Source: CAVUAA01 sp963739345
Lineage (GTDB): Bacteria; Chlamydiota; Chlamydiia; Chlamydiales; JAFEGQ01
DNA: 64,000 nucleotides
Assembly: GCA_963739345.1 (NCBI GenBank)
Contig: CAVUAA010000001.1
Coordinates: forward strand, 62,001-126,000
Direction of reading: 5' to 3'
Of the stretch, positions 52,267 to 63,321 are shown in pieces; positions within the stretch are counted from its first letter, which is position 1; every line of letters starts with the position of its first letter. Both the position numbers and the translations under genes were made by a program. The notes under the pieces were generated by a model. It did no database searches. It was not told the origin of the DNA and saw nothing but the letters and a program-made list of their open reading frames with translations.

Positions 52267-55200
52267 ATGCTAAAAAGGGCGCCTAAGAGGGTCAGCTTCA
52301 CCGAGAAAGAAGATATCATTGACTTGCCCAACCTGATCGAGATTCAGATCAGGAGTTATGCGCAGTTTCTACAAGCGGATGTGCTCCCAGAGGAGCGCAC
52401 CGGCGTAGGACTGCAGGAGGTGTTCAATGAAATCTTTCCGATCAAGTCGTACGATGAGAAGACAATCCTCGAGTTTCTCTCCTACAATCTAGGCGTTCCC
52501 AAGTATTCTCCCGAAGAGTGCATCCGTCGAGGAATCACTTACAACGTCACTTTGAAGGTGAAGTTCCGCCTGACTGATGAGACCGGAATTAAGGAAGAAG
52601 AGGTCTACATGGGGACAATTCCTGTGATGACCGACAAAGGAACGTTCATCATCAATGGTGCCGAGCGCGTTGTTGTTTCCCAGCTCCACCGCTCTCCTGG
52701 CATCTGCTTTGAACAAGAGAAGCATGCAAAGGGCAATACCCTCTATTCATTTCCGAATTATTCCCTACCGTGGCAGCTGGCTGGAAGCGGCGTTTGACAC
52801 GAACGACATGATCTACATCTACATCGACCGGAAGAAGACGTCGTCGGAAGATTTTGGCGACAACGTTTATACGGACCTTGGGTTATTCGACTGATGCGGA
52901 CATCATTGAAGAGTTCTTCACCACCGTCCGTGTGAAGATGCGATCCGAAAAAGAATTTGCGAAACTTGTTGGAAGAATTCTCGCCGAAGATGTGGTTGAT
53001 GAAGAGAGCGGGCGTTGTCTTTGGAAAAGCTGGCGAGAAGCTCACCACAGCAATGCTTAAGAGGATCAGTCGATGCGGGCATCAATGTTGTACGGATTGC
53101 AGAAGATGCAGATGAGACGAGCCCCATCATCAAAATGCTCGCAAAAGACCCGACTGATTCTTATGAGTCGGCGTTAAAAGATTTCTACCGAAAGATTCGT
53201 CCAGGTGAGCCTGCGACACTGTCTAATGCTCGTTCTGCGATCATGCGTCTTTTCTTCGATCCGAAGCGATACAACTTGGGCCGAGTGGGTCGCTACAAGC
53301 TAAATACGAAGCTTGGTTTTGACGTGAACGACGAAGCCCTCTCACACAGTGACGTTGACCAAAGAAGATGTCGATCGGCGCGCTGAAGTATTTGCATCCG
53401 TTTGCGAGCAGGAGATCAAGATGCGGTCATCGATGATATCGACCACCTGGGCAACCGCCGCGTTCGTTCTGTCGGCGAGCTGATTCAGAACCAGTGCCGC
53501 ATTGGCCTGGCGCGGATGGAGAAGATCATTCGCGAGCGAATGAATCTATTCGACTTCTCAGTCGGATACACTGACACCGGGAAAAATTGTTTCAGCGAAA
53601 GGCGTTAGTCAGGGGTGCTTAAAGGATTTCTTCGGCCGATCGCAGCTATCGCAATTCATGGACCAGACCAACCCGGTGGCGGAATTGACGCACAAGCGGC
53701 GTCTTTCATCACTTGGGCCCGGCGGTTTGAACCGTGACCGTGCTGGCTTTGAGGTGCGTGACGTTCACTCGAGCCACTATGGACGTATTTGTCCGATTGA
53801 AACTCCGGAAGGACCAAACATTGGTCTGATTACATCGCTGTCTTCCTTTGCAAAGATTAACGAATTTGGTTTCATCGAAACTCCTTATCGTATTGTTCGT
53901 GATGGTGTGGTGACAGACGAGATTGAATACATGACAGCAGACCAGGAAGAGCGTTGTGTAATTGCTCAGGCTTCTGCGCCGCTTGATAAGCATCAATATG
54001 TTTGAAGAGACAATGTGCTGGGCGTCGCTACCGCGGTGAGCCTTTACGAGATTGAGACCGACAAGGTCACCCACATGGACGTCTCTCCAAAGCAGCTGGT
54101 GTCGATTGTAACCGGTTTGATTCCCTTTCTTGAGCATGATGATGCCAACCGTGCATTGATGGGCTCGAACATGCAACGTCAAGGTGTTCCGCTACTCAGA
54201 GCCTGAAGCTCCGATTGTCGGAACAGGTCTTGGAGAAGCGCGCTGCGCGTGATTCCGGCGCTGTTGATCATTGCCGAAGAAGATGGGATAGTTGAGTATG
54301 TTGACGGCTACAAGATTGTTATCGCTCCGAAGGACAACCGCTACTCGAGAAGAAAACCTATCAATCTGAAGAAGTTCCTCCGTTCAAATGCCGGAACCTG
54401 CATCAACCAGCAGCCCCTTTGCGAGGTGGGTGACAAGATCAAGGCAGGTGATGTGATTGCCGACGGCCCTGCGACAGACAAAGGTGAGATAGCTCTTGGT
54501 AAAAACGTCCTGGTCGCCTTCATGCCATGGTTTGGTTACAACTATGAAGATGCGATCATCATTTCTGAGAAGTTGTTGCGTGAAGATTATTTTACTTCGA
54601 TCTATATCGAAGAATTTGAGATCACAGCTCGCGACACCAAACTTGGTAAGGAAGAAATCACTCGCGATATTCCCAACGTTTCTGAAGAGGCGCTTGCCAA
54701 CCTTGGTGAAGATGGGATTATCCGTATCGGTGCAGAAGTGAAGCCAGGTGATATTTTGGTTGGTAAGATCACTCCCAAGTCCGAAACCGAGCTGGCTCCT
54801 GAAGAGCGCCTGCTGCGGGCCATCTTTGGTGAGAAGGCTGCCGATGTAAAAGATGCTTCCCTCACTGTTCCTCCAGGAACAGAAGGGTGTTGTCATGGAT
54901 GTGAAGGTGTTTAGCCGTCGCGACCGTCTGTCGAAGACGGATGATGAGCTGGTTGAAGAGGCGGGCCGTGCTCAAAGAGATTCAGAAGCGAATACAAAGA
55001 CAAAGCAGGCTGAACTGAGATTGATACGACACGAGCGTTTGGGTGCTCTCCTTCTCAATGAGGAAGCTCCCGGAACCATCGTCCACCGTCAGAACTGCAG
55101 AGGTGATTGATCGAAGAAGGGGACGTCGATTCTCCGAAGATGATCTTGAAGATCTCGAGACAGAGAATGTCAGAAGATCTGCTCATGCCCGATAACGACA

Positions 55201-56103
55201 CTTTATGTATGCTCAAGAAGACGCTTGCATCGACTTCGAGCACGACCTGGCAGAGCTTGAGACGACAGCACAAGACAGAACTCGAGCACCTCCGAAAAGG
55301 GGATACCGATCTTGAGCCGGGATCATTCGTCAGGTGAAAGTCTATGTCGCCTCAAAGCGTAAGCTGCAAGTGGGAGATAAGATGGCCGGTCGCCACGGAA
55401 ACAAAGGGGTTGTCTCAAGAATCGTTCCCGAAGCCGACATGCCATATCTTGCAAATGGTCAAGCAATCGAAATCATCCTCAACCCGCTTGGGGTACCTTC
55501 TCGTATGAACATGGGACAGCTGTTTGAAACCCACTTGGGTTTGCTGCTAAGCATGAGCGGCATTTATGTGCAAAGCCCGGTCTTTGAAGGGTTCCCTGAA
55601 GAGCGGATCTGGGAAATGATGCGAGAAGCAAGGCCTTTCCGAAGATGGAAAGATTCTATCTTTATGATGGATGTACAGGTGAGCGATTTGACTAACTCGG
55701 TTGTTGTTGGCTACATCTATATGCTGAAGCTGAGCCACTTGGTGGCTGACAAGATCCACGCCGCGCTCGATCGGTCCTTACTCGCTTGTCACCCAGCAGC
55801 CGCTCGGTGGTAAAGCGCAGATGGGTGGTCAGCGATTTGGGGAGATGGAAGTATGGGCGCTAGAAGCATATGGCGCTGCCCACCTACTGCAGGAGATTCT
55901 AACGGTAAAGTCTGACGACGTGGCAGGACGAACTCGAATCTACGAATCGATCGTCAAAGGAGAGAACCTGCTGAGACAGGAACCCCTGAGTCCTTTAACG
56001 TTTTGATCAAAGAGATGCAGGGCTTAGGTCTTGATGTCCGAGCCGGAAAGTGGTAGCTGAAGAAGTACCGCAGGCGATCGAGCTGCCGCTGGCAGGGGAG
56101 TAG
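52267..56103 (+). CDS. rpoB: RNA polymerase beta subunit (multiple frameshifting indels)
   Basis: The beta subunit of RNA polymerase, about 1279 codons over the span. Correct segments in order include KEDIIDLPNLIEIQIRSYA (N-terminus), TIPVMTDKGTFIINGAERV, the rifampicin-region FFGRSQLSQFMDQTNPVAEL and LTHKRRLSSLGPGGL, RICPIETPEGPNIGLI, AFMPWFGYNYEDAIIISEK, and VGDKMAGRHGNKGVVSRI. Between them the frame shifts at a dozen or more places (seen near 52750, 52880, 53010, 53068, 53350-53410, 53580-53615, 54005, 54190, 54245, 54885, several at 54960-55340, 55800, 55970-56050). Corrected segments read as normal RpoB, so the indels look artefactual. The total span is a multiple of three. Confidence 0.9.
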
Positions 56104-59100
56104 ATGAATGTGAGAATCAGGAGAACACACAGAGCCAAAATTTGATAAGTTGACGATTCAGATTGCCTCTGATGATGTGATCCGTAATAACTGGTCGCGC
56201 GGCGAAATCAAAAAGCCGGAAACGATCAATTATCGCACATTCAAGCCCGAAAAGGGTGGGCTTTTTTGTGAGAAGATCTTCGGTCCGACCAGGGATTGGG
56301 AATGTGCTTGCGGAAAATACAAGAAAATTAAGCACAAAGGGATTGTTTGCGATCGATGCGGTGTTGAGGTAACCCTTTCCAAGGTGCGTCGCGAGCGGAT
56401 GGCTCACATCGATCTAGCAGTCCCTGTTGTTCATATTTGGTTCTTTAAGACGATGCCGTCACGTATCGGCAACGTTCTGGGGATGTCGGCTGCCAGATCT
56501 TGAGCGGGTGATCTATTATGAAGAATTATTGTTACTGATCCTGGCCAGACTGATCTTAGAGCAGAAGCAACTGCTCAACGATACCGAATATCGCGAAGCT
56601 CAAGAAAAATGGGGCCGAGATGCTTTTGTCGCAAAGATGGGTGGCGAAGCAATCCGAGAATTCTGGCGAACAGAAGACTTTGAAGCGCTCGTCGTCGAAC
56701 TGAAAGACAAGCTTCGCAAGACAAAGTCCATGCAGGCGCGGATGAAGCTTGCCAAGCGACTAAAGATCGTTGAAGAGCTTTAATTCCTCTGATAACAACC
56801 CTGAGTGGATGGTGATGTCTGCTGTTCCGGTGATTCCGCCTGATCTTCGTCCTTTGGTACCTCTGGATGGTGGACGATTTGCCACATCTGATTTGAACGA
56901 TCTCTACCGCCGTGTGATCAACCGAAACAACCGTTTGAAAGCCATTCTCAAGCTGAAGACACCAGAAGTGATCGTCCGCAACGAAAAGCGGATGCTGCAA
57001 GAAGCAGTGGATGCACTATTTGACAACGGCCGTCATGGCCATCCGGTGATGGGTGCGGGAAACCGTCCTCTCAAATCACTTTCTGAAATGTTGAAGGGAA
57101 AGCAAGGACGTTTCCGTCAAAACCTACTCGGTAAGCGGGTCGACTACTCGGGCCGTTCCGTGATTATTGTCGGACCGGAGCTGAAGTTCAACCAGTGTGG
57201 TCTGCCTAAGCAGATGGCGCTTGAGCTATTCGAGCCGTTTATTGTAAAGCGACTAAAAGATCTTGGGTTATGTCTACACAATTCGCTCTGCAAAGAAGAT
57301 GATTCAACGACATGCCCCAGAAGTGTGGGATGTGCTCGAAGAAATCATTAAAGGGCACCCGGTGCTGCTCAACCGCGCGCCGACTCTTCACCGATTGGGA
57401 ATTCAGGCGTTTGAACCGGTTCTGATTGAAGGAAAAGCGATTCGTGTCCACCCACTGGTTTGTGCAGCGTTTAACGCCGACTTTGATGGTGACCAAATGG
57501 CTGTTCACGTTCCTCTCTCTGTCGAGGCGCAGCTTGAAGCGAAGGTGCTGATGATGGCGCCTGATAATATTTTCTTGCCCTCATCGGGTAAGCCAGTGGC
57601 CGTTCCGTCGCAGGATATGACGCTTGGGATCTTTACTACTTGATGTGTGATCCGCTTTACGATCCGGAAACGGTTGGGAAGAAGGTGAAGGCATTCCGTG
57701 ATGCAAACGAGGTGTTGTTAGCTATGCGCGCTGGCGGTAGCTACAACACAGCGAATCTGACGGATGGAGAGCAGTACGACGACTTTGGTCGAGGGCTCCA
57801 CCTTCACGAACGGATTAAGCTTCGCTTCCCGATGGGATTATTGAAACGACGCCTGGACGGGTTCTGTTCAATCAGATCGTTCCAGAAGATCTCGGTTTCC
57901 AAAACTAAACCTTCCGCAAAAGCGGATCTCTGAGTTAATTCTTGAGTGCTACAAGAAAGTGGGCCTAGAGGCAACAGTGCGCTTCCTAGATGATCTGAAA
58001 GGATTGGGTTTCTGGCGGCGACGAAAGCTGCCGCGTCGATGGGAATTAAGGACATCGTTGTTCCTGAGAACAAGGAGAAGATGCTGGACGAGGCGCAAGA
58101 GCGTGCCGACAAGGTTAAGAAGCAGTACGAAGATGGAATCATCACCGACGGTGAGCGAAAGTCGAAGACGATTAGTATCTGGACCGAAGTTCGTGAAAAT
58201 CTTTCTGAGCAGCTGTTTGAGTTGATTAAAGAGGTGCAAGACTACCGTCTCAACCCACTCTATCTGATGATGGACTCAGGGGCCCGTGCTAACAAGTCTC
58301 AGGTGAAGCAGCTCGGAGCGTTGCGCGGACTGATGGCTAAGCCTTCTGGTGAGATTATCGAATCGCCGATTACGGCCAACTTCCGTGAAGGGTTGTCGGT
58401 TCTTGAATATTCAATTTCGTCGCACGGTGCCCGTAAAGGGTCTCGCGGATACGGCGTTGAAAACCGCCGACTCCGGGTACCTCACACGTCGTCTTGTCGA
58501 TGTTGCCTCAAGACGTGATTATCACTGAAGAGGACTGCGGTACGCTCAACGGCATTGAGGTGACCGCAATTAAGCAAGGGTCAGGAGGAGCTTCTTCCCC
58601 TCAAGAGCCGTATCTACGGTCGGACCATGTGTGACGACATCCGCATGCCGGGTGATAGCAGCACAATTCTTGCTCGAGCAGGTCAGACGCTTACCGCCGA
58701 GCAGGCGGAAGTCGTTGACGATGCCGGGATCGAAGAGGTGCGCATTCGTTCTGGTCTCACTTGTGAGGCTCGACGGGGAGTCTGTTCGAAGTGTTACGGC
58801 ACTGACCTCTCTAACGGTCGGCCGGCCAGCCTCGGCGAGGCGGTTGGAACGATTGCTGCGCAGTCGATTGGTGAACCGGGAACGCAGCTCACGATGCGTA
58901 CCTTCCACACCGGGGGAATCGCAGCTATTGCAACGACGCCGGAACTCGTTACCGAACTAGACGGGGTGCTTGTTTACGTCGATCTCCGGACTGTGGAAAA
59001 TAAAGAGGGCCATTGGATGGTTCTCAATAAGAACGGAACGCTTCACATTGTCAGAGATGAGGGACGGACCCTTGCGGAGTGCAAGAAACTACTCGCCTCG

Positions 59101-60283
59101 AAGTCAATTGAACCGCTTCAGAGCTTCCCTGTTGAACTGGGCACCAAGATTCTCCTCGCCGACGGGCAGCCGGTTAAGGCTGGCGGCAAGGTGGCTGAGT
59201 GGGAACAGCACAGCATCCCGATTATCTGCGATAAGCGGGGTTACATCCGCTACGAGGACCTTGTTGAGGGGATCTCGACAGAGCGGGATGTCAATAAGCA
59301 GACCGGGGCGATTGAGCTTCACGTCAAGCAGCACCGTGGCGAGCTTCACCCTCAGGTCGATGATCTTCGCTGACGAGAAGGGTGAAGAGCTTCTTGGCAC
59401 CTATGCCATCCCATCGGGGGCCATCATTGACGTCGAGGAGGGACAGATGACCGGTGCGGGTGAAGTATTGGCCAAGCTTCCAAGAGCTGCCATCCGTACC
59501 CGTGACGTAACGGGGGGACTTCCCCGTGTCGCTGAACTGTTCGAGGCGCGCCGTCCAAGAGACGCCGCCGAGATCGCCAAGATCGACGGCACGGTTGACT
59601 TCCGTGGTGTGCAGAAGAATAAGCGCATCGTGGTGGTCCGTGATGAGCAGTCGGGGATGGAAGAGGAGCACCTTGTTCCTCTCGCCAAGCACTTGATCGT
59701 TCAGTCGGGCGACAGCGTGATTAAAGGGCAGCAGCTCACTGAGGGTCTTGTTGTTCCGCAGGAGATTCTCGACATTTGCGGCGTCCGCGAGCTGCAGAAG
59801 TACCTCGTCAACCAGGTTCAGGAGGTCTATCGTCTCCAGGGTGTCGACATCAACGACAAGCACGTCGAGATCATCTCACGTCAGATGCTCCAGAAGGTGC
59901 GGGTCGTCGATCCGGGCGACACCATGATGCTCTACGGTGAGGAGGTTGATAAAGGTGACTTCCACGAGGAGAACTCCAAGGTGATGGCAGAGGGTGGTAA
60001 GCCTGCACAGGCGCAGCCGGTCCTTCTTGGAATCACCAAGGCCTCCCTTGGCACCAAGTCATTCATCTCCGCTGCATCGTTCCAGGACACCACCCGTGTC
60101 CTCACTGATGCAGCGTGTGCTGGAAAGACCGACTACCTCATGGGTTTCAAAGAGAACATCTGCTTGGGCCACATCATTCCGGGCGGAACTGGCTTTGTAA
60201 AGCACGTGCACGTCAAGGAGTTCGTCGACCGTGAGGCTCACGAACCCCTCGTATTTGACTTTGATAGTGTGCCGGCTGCATAA
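56104..60283 (+). CDS. rpoC: RNA polymerase beta' subunit (multiple frameshifting indels)
   Basis: The beta' subunit, about 1393 codons. Segments in order: [20 protein letters not shown], zinc-finger cysteines [39 protein letters not shown], the catalytic [12 protein letters not shown] (Mg-binding Asp triad) and [21 protein letters not shown], and the C-terminus [20 protein letters not shown]. The frame is broken near 56130, 56495-56530, 56780, 57270, 57640, 57830-58040, 58450-58590 and 59370; the last 900 bp are clean. The start is uncertain because an indel lies within the first 15 codons: ATG 56104 directly follows the rpoB stop. Confidence 0.88.
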
Positions 60284-60304
60284 GACTTTTTAGGAGGTCT
60301 TATT

Positions 60305-60481
60305 ATGACTGGACGTATCATTGGTGCCGTAATTGCGATCATCATCGGGGTCATTCTCGTGTTGAGCAATTACGGCCTTCTTCCCGAGAATTTCGATATT
60401 CTTAGGCTGTGGCCCCTTCTCCTTATTGTTTGGGGTGGTTGGGTGCTTCTCGCTACCGCTAGAAGGAAAAAGAACCAGTAG
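60305..60481 (+). CDS. 58-aa membrane protein (LiaF/DUF5668-like N-terminal segment)
   Basis: A 58-aa ORF with the strong SD AGGAGGT just upstream. It has two hydrophobic stretches (IIGAVIAIIIGVILVLSNYG and LWPLLLIVWGGWVLLATA) around a loop LLPENFDILR and a basic tail. This helix-loop-helix with '...W-P-L-L-L-I-x-x-G' resembles the membrane segment of LiaF-like/DUF5668 proteins, here stand-alone. It directly follows rpoC and may be in the same transcript. Function unknown. Confidence 0.6.
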   Translation: MTGRIIGAVIAIIIGVILVLSNYGLLPENFDILRLWPLLLIVWGGWVLLATARRKKNQ

Positions 60482-60513
60482 CTTTAAGCCAGTTCGTTCT
60501 GTCCGCAAGCTTC

Positions 60514-60728
60514 AACTTCGCCACTTTTAGGGCCTGGCGGGTGTGTTGCATAAATACCGATTGTACGCCTTGCACTGGCATTCGGCCCTGGATGCGGAAG
60601 CAGACGTGCGCCCCTACTCGCCCGAGTATGTGACGCACGTCTGCCACCGCACCAGAACCAAAGCCCAGCACAATGCGTATTTCGGATTTATGCAACACAC
60701 CCGGCCTGGCCCTAAAAGTGGCGAAGTT
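60514..60728. repeat. 215-bp palindromic repeat, family 2 (complete copy)
   Basis: The outer arms AACTTCGCCACTTTTAGGGCC and GGCCCTAAAAGTGGCGAAGTT are perfect, followed by GGTGTGTTGCATAAAT and ATTTATGCAACACACC, then inner arms GCAGACGTGCG and CGCACGTCTGC around the core CCCCTACTCGCCCGAGTATGTG. Related sequences occur at 26082-26190 (diverged), 35118-35175 (half) and 27682-27701 (end only). No ORF of transposase type lies inside. Confidence 0.8.
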
Positions 60729-60812
60729 GTTTATGCGGCTGTTTATGAACGGATTACGTCTTAATTTTTGCTTGATGGTGGGGTGGTATAATAGGGGTCA
60801 GGGGGAAAGAGG

Positions 60813-61631
60813 ATGGCCGAGGTACCGCTAGGGGCAGTCGATTTTAAGTTCAGCGGGTTAGGGGAGCGGGTTGCCTACGAGGCGAAGCGTTCACACCACT
60901 GGTATGACGTACCTTATTCGGTGTTCGCTACTGCGTTCGCCTATTTGCGCGGAATACGTGATGCCGAGGTGGATACGATCAAAGAGACGAAGAATCTGGT
61001 CCGGAGGGGGACGCAGGTGGGACCGTCGACGGTTATTGGCTGGGCAAGCTATCTGGACCGGAAGAGGCCCAAAGGGCGGCCATTCATGATGGTAACGGGT
61101 TGGATTCATCCGGAGGCGAGCCAGAGTCTAGCTAAGAATGAAACAGCGGAAGCTGTGCGCGATAAGGCATTCGAGGTGCTCGAGGGAGAGTTTGCAAAAG
61201 CGCCAAAGGATGGTTTGGTGTTTGTTCCGTTAATCGTTGGGCAAGGGCTACTTGAGGTGAATCACATCGTCTGGGTGACGGCAGACCTCGAGACTAGCCA
61301 AGTTGAGTACTACGATCCAAAGGGAATTGAGCTGAAGGAAAATGGTGGGGAGAATCACCTGGTGGCGGGGGTGATTGCAGCGCTGATGTTTGTCAGTGGG
61401 TTCAATGAAGTGGTGCAGAATCCGGTGCGCCACCAATACGACATCAATAACTGCGGGGTTCTGGGAATGGGCTATCTCTCGCGTCGCCGACGCAAGGATA
61501 AGACGTTTGCCGATTTTTGCTTGGGCAAGGGGGCCAGTCTTGGTGAGATACGTACGTGGATGGCTAAGGAGATGCTGGAGAACCAGCCGGTATTCGAGGA
61601 GGGGGAAGAGTTGATGGAGTTTCAGATTTAG
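60813..61631 (+). CDS. Ulp1/C48-like (CE-clan) cysteine protease homologue, paralogue 1
   Basis: A 272-aa soluble protein. The C-terminal half carries a CE-clan pattern: His151 in NHIVWVTADLE, Asp168 in VEYYDPKG, Gln208 in RHQYDINNCG and Cys214 in NNCGVLGM. Ulp1, ChlaDub and YopJ-type enzymes use this His-Asp-Gln-Cys order with HW and Q-x5-CG spacing. Clan members remove ubiquitin, SUMO or Nedd8, or acetylate host proteins. N-terminal about 130 residues are not recognised; no signal peptide or membrane segment is seen, so any export would be type III. The next gene, one base away, is its paralogue. This assignment is from motif order only. Confidence 0.55.
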   Translation: MAEVPLGAVDFKFSGLGERVAYEAKRSHHWYDVPYSVFATAFAYLRGIRDAEVDTIKETKNLVRRGTQVGPSTVIGWASYLDRKRPKGRPFMMVTGWIHPEASQSLAKNETAEAVRDKAFEVLEGEFAKAPKDGLVFVPLIVGQGLLEVNHIVWVTADLETSQVEYYDPKGIELKENGGENHLVAGVIAALMFVSGFNEVVQNPVRHQYDINNCGVLGMGYLSRRRRKDKTFADFCLGKGASLGEIRTWMAKEMLENQPVFEEGEELMEFQI

Positions 61632-61632
61632 C

Positions 61633-62388
61633 ATGGAAGAAGTGACGTTCAAGATTGAGAAGTGGAATTGGGAGATCGGCGACAAGGCTAAGCAGTCGCA
61701 TAGCTGGACCGATGCGTTGGTTTCGCTTGTCTCGACAGCGAAGGAAAGAGTGCTAGGACGAAAGGAGGGGTCCAGGTTGTTGACGGGAGGAGCTGAGATA
61801 GGGCCGTCGGAGGTGGTCGCCTGGGCCAAACACCTCAAGACGGAGGAGGGGAAGCGGGACTTTTCTCTGGTGGAGAGCTGGCTTCATCCTCTCTCGAGTA
61901 AGACGCTGGCGAAGAAGAGCGCCGAAGAGGTGGCCAACGCGGCCGCTGACATTCTCAAAGAGAGTCTCAAGGAAGCACCGGAAGGTGGCTTGCTCTATGT
62001 GCCGCTGATCATCGGGGGAGAGGGGCTGTTTGAGCCCCACCACCTCGTGTGGGTGACGGCTGACCTGGAGATGAAGCGGGTGGAATATTACGACCCGAAA
62101 GGAACAGGTCTCGAGAACCAGGAGAGTGCGTCGTACCGACTGGTTACAGGAGTGATAGCAGGGCTGCTTCGTGTGAGCGGTTTCAAGAGAGTGCGGGAGA
62201 ATCTGTTTCGCCACCAGAAGGATATTCACAATTGCGGCGTCTTTGGCATGTTTTACATGGACAAAAGGCGCAATGAGTCGTTTATCACGTTCATTCAGCA
62301 TAAGGACTGGGATATGCAGGACGAGCGTCGCCTGATGGCAGGGTTGATCCAGTCACACGGCGGCTCTGAGACGTTGATGAACTTCTGA
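61633..62388 (+). CDS. Ulp1/C48-like (CE-clan) cysteine protease homologue, paralogue 2
   Basis: A 251-aa protein similar to its upstream neighbour over the whole length (shared GPSxVxxWAxxL, W-x-HP-x-S-x-x-LAK, FVPLIxG/YVPLIIG, HxVWVTADLE, VEYYDPKG, VSGFxxVxxN, RHQxDIxNCGVxGMxY). Putative catalytic residues are His137, Asp154, Gln195 and Cys201, in the same order as paralogue 1. It starts one base after the first gene's stop, so both are made from one message. Host-directed deubiquitinase-like activity is an inference; a structural role of the fold cannot be excluded. The 3' end overlaps the tal end tail to tail. Confidence 0.55.
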   Translation: MEEVTFKIEKWNWEIGDKAKQSHSWTDALVSLVSTAKERVLGRKEGSRLLTGGAEIGPSEVVAWAKHLKTEEGKRDFSLVESWLHPLSSKTLAKKSAEEVANAAADILKESLKEAPEGGLLYVPLIIGGEGLFEPHHLVWVTADLEMKRVEYYDPKGTGLENQESASYRLVTGVIAGLLRVSGFKRVRENLFRHQKDIHNCGVFGMFYMDKRRNESFITFIQHKDWDMQDERRLMAGLIQSHGGSETLMNF

Positions 62389-63321
62389 TTCGAGCTTGAG
62401 TAGGTCGGCAGTGAACTTCCGAATTCCATCTGAGAGCTTTTCAACTGCCATCTGATTTTCGTTGTGCATCCAACGCATGGTGGCCTCGTCAGGGGCCATT
62501 TTTTCTTGATTGGGATCGGTTTCCATGGTGGGGGTGAGCTTGGGGGTGATTTCTCCTTCGGTATCGCGTAGCTCCTGGAGGAATTTGGGGGCGATGGTGA
62601 GAAGGTCACAGCCGGCGAGCTCTAGGATTTCTCCCTTATTGCGGAAGGAGGCACCCATGATCTCGGTGCCGTAGCTGAATTTCTTGTAGTATTTGTAGAT
62701 GCGGCGGACAGAGAGGACGCCGGGGTCCTCTGCGGCGGGATAGGACTCTTTGCCGGTGGACGCTTTGTACCAGTCGAAGATGCGGCCGACGAAGGGGGAG
62801 ATGAGGGTGGCATTGGCTTCAGCTGCCGCAGCAGCCTGGGCGAGGCTGAACATGAGGGTCATATTGCAGTGGATACCCTCTTTTTCGAGCACTTCGGCGG
62901 CGCGGATCCCCTCCCAGGTGGAGGCGAGCTTGATAAGGATCCGTTCGCGGGAGAAGCCCTGTTCTTCATAGAGGGCAATGAGCTTGCGTCCTTTTTCGAT
63001 GCTCCCTTTTGTGTCGAAGGAGAGGCGGGCGTCCACTTCTGTGGAGACGCGGCCGGGGACGATGCCGAGGATCTCACAGCCAAAGTTGATGGTGAGTTTG
63101 TCCATGGTATTGAGCACTTGGTTGTGGAGACTGCCCCCTTGCGCTTGCCCCCACTTTATCGCCTCTTCGAGAAGATGCTGATATTGGGGCATCTGAACGG
63201 CGGCGTAGATGAGCGACGGATTGGTGGTCGCATCGGTCGGTTGGTATTGCTTGATCGCCTGGATGTCGCCGGTGTCTGCGACCACGGTCGTCATCGTCCT
63301 GAGAGACTCTAATTGGTTCAT
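62353..63321 (-). CDS. tal: Transaldolase
   Basis: A 322-aa enzyme of the non-oxidative pentose phosphate pathway. Motifs: VADTGDIQAIKQYQPTDATTNPSL at the N-terminus, ILIKLASTWEGIRAAEVLE with the Schiff-base Lys, and CNMTLMFSLAQAAAAAEA. Transaldolase near rpoC is the chlamydial arrangement. The C-terminal 36 bp overlap the convergent paralogue 2. Confidence 0.95.
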   Translation of the reverse strand: MNQLESLRTMTTVVADTGDIQAIKQYQPTDATTNPSLIYAAVQMPQYQHLLEEAIKWGQAQGGSLHNQVLNTMDKLTINFGCEILGIVPGRVSTEVDARLSFDTKGSIEKGRKLIALYEEQGFSRERILIKLASTWEGIRAAEVLEKEGIHCNMTLMFSLAQAAAAAEANATLISPFVGRIFDWYKASTGKESYPAAEDPGVLSVRRIYKYYKKFSYGTEIMGASFRNKGEILELAGCDLLTIAPKFLQELRDTEGEITPKLTPTMETDPNQEKMAPDEATMRWMHNENQMAVEKLSDGIRKFTADLLKLESEVHQRLRAAV

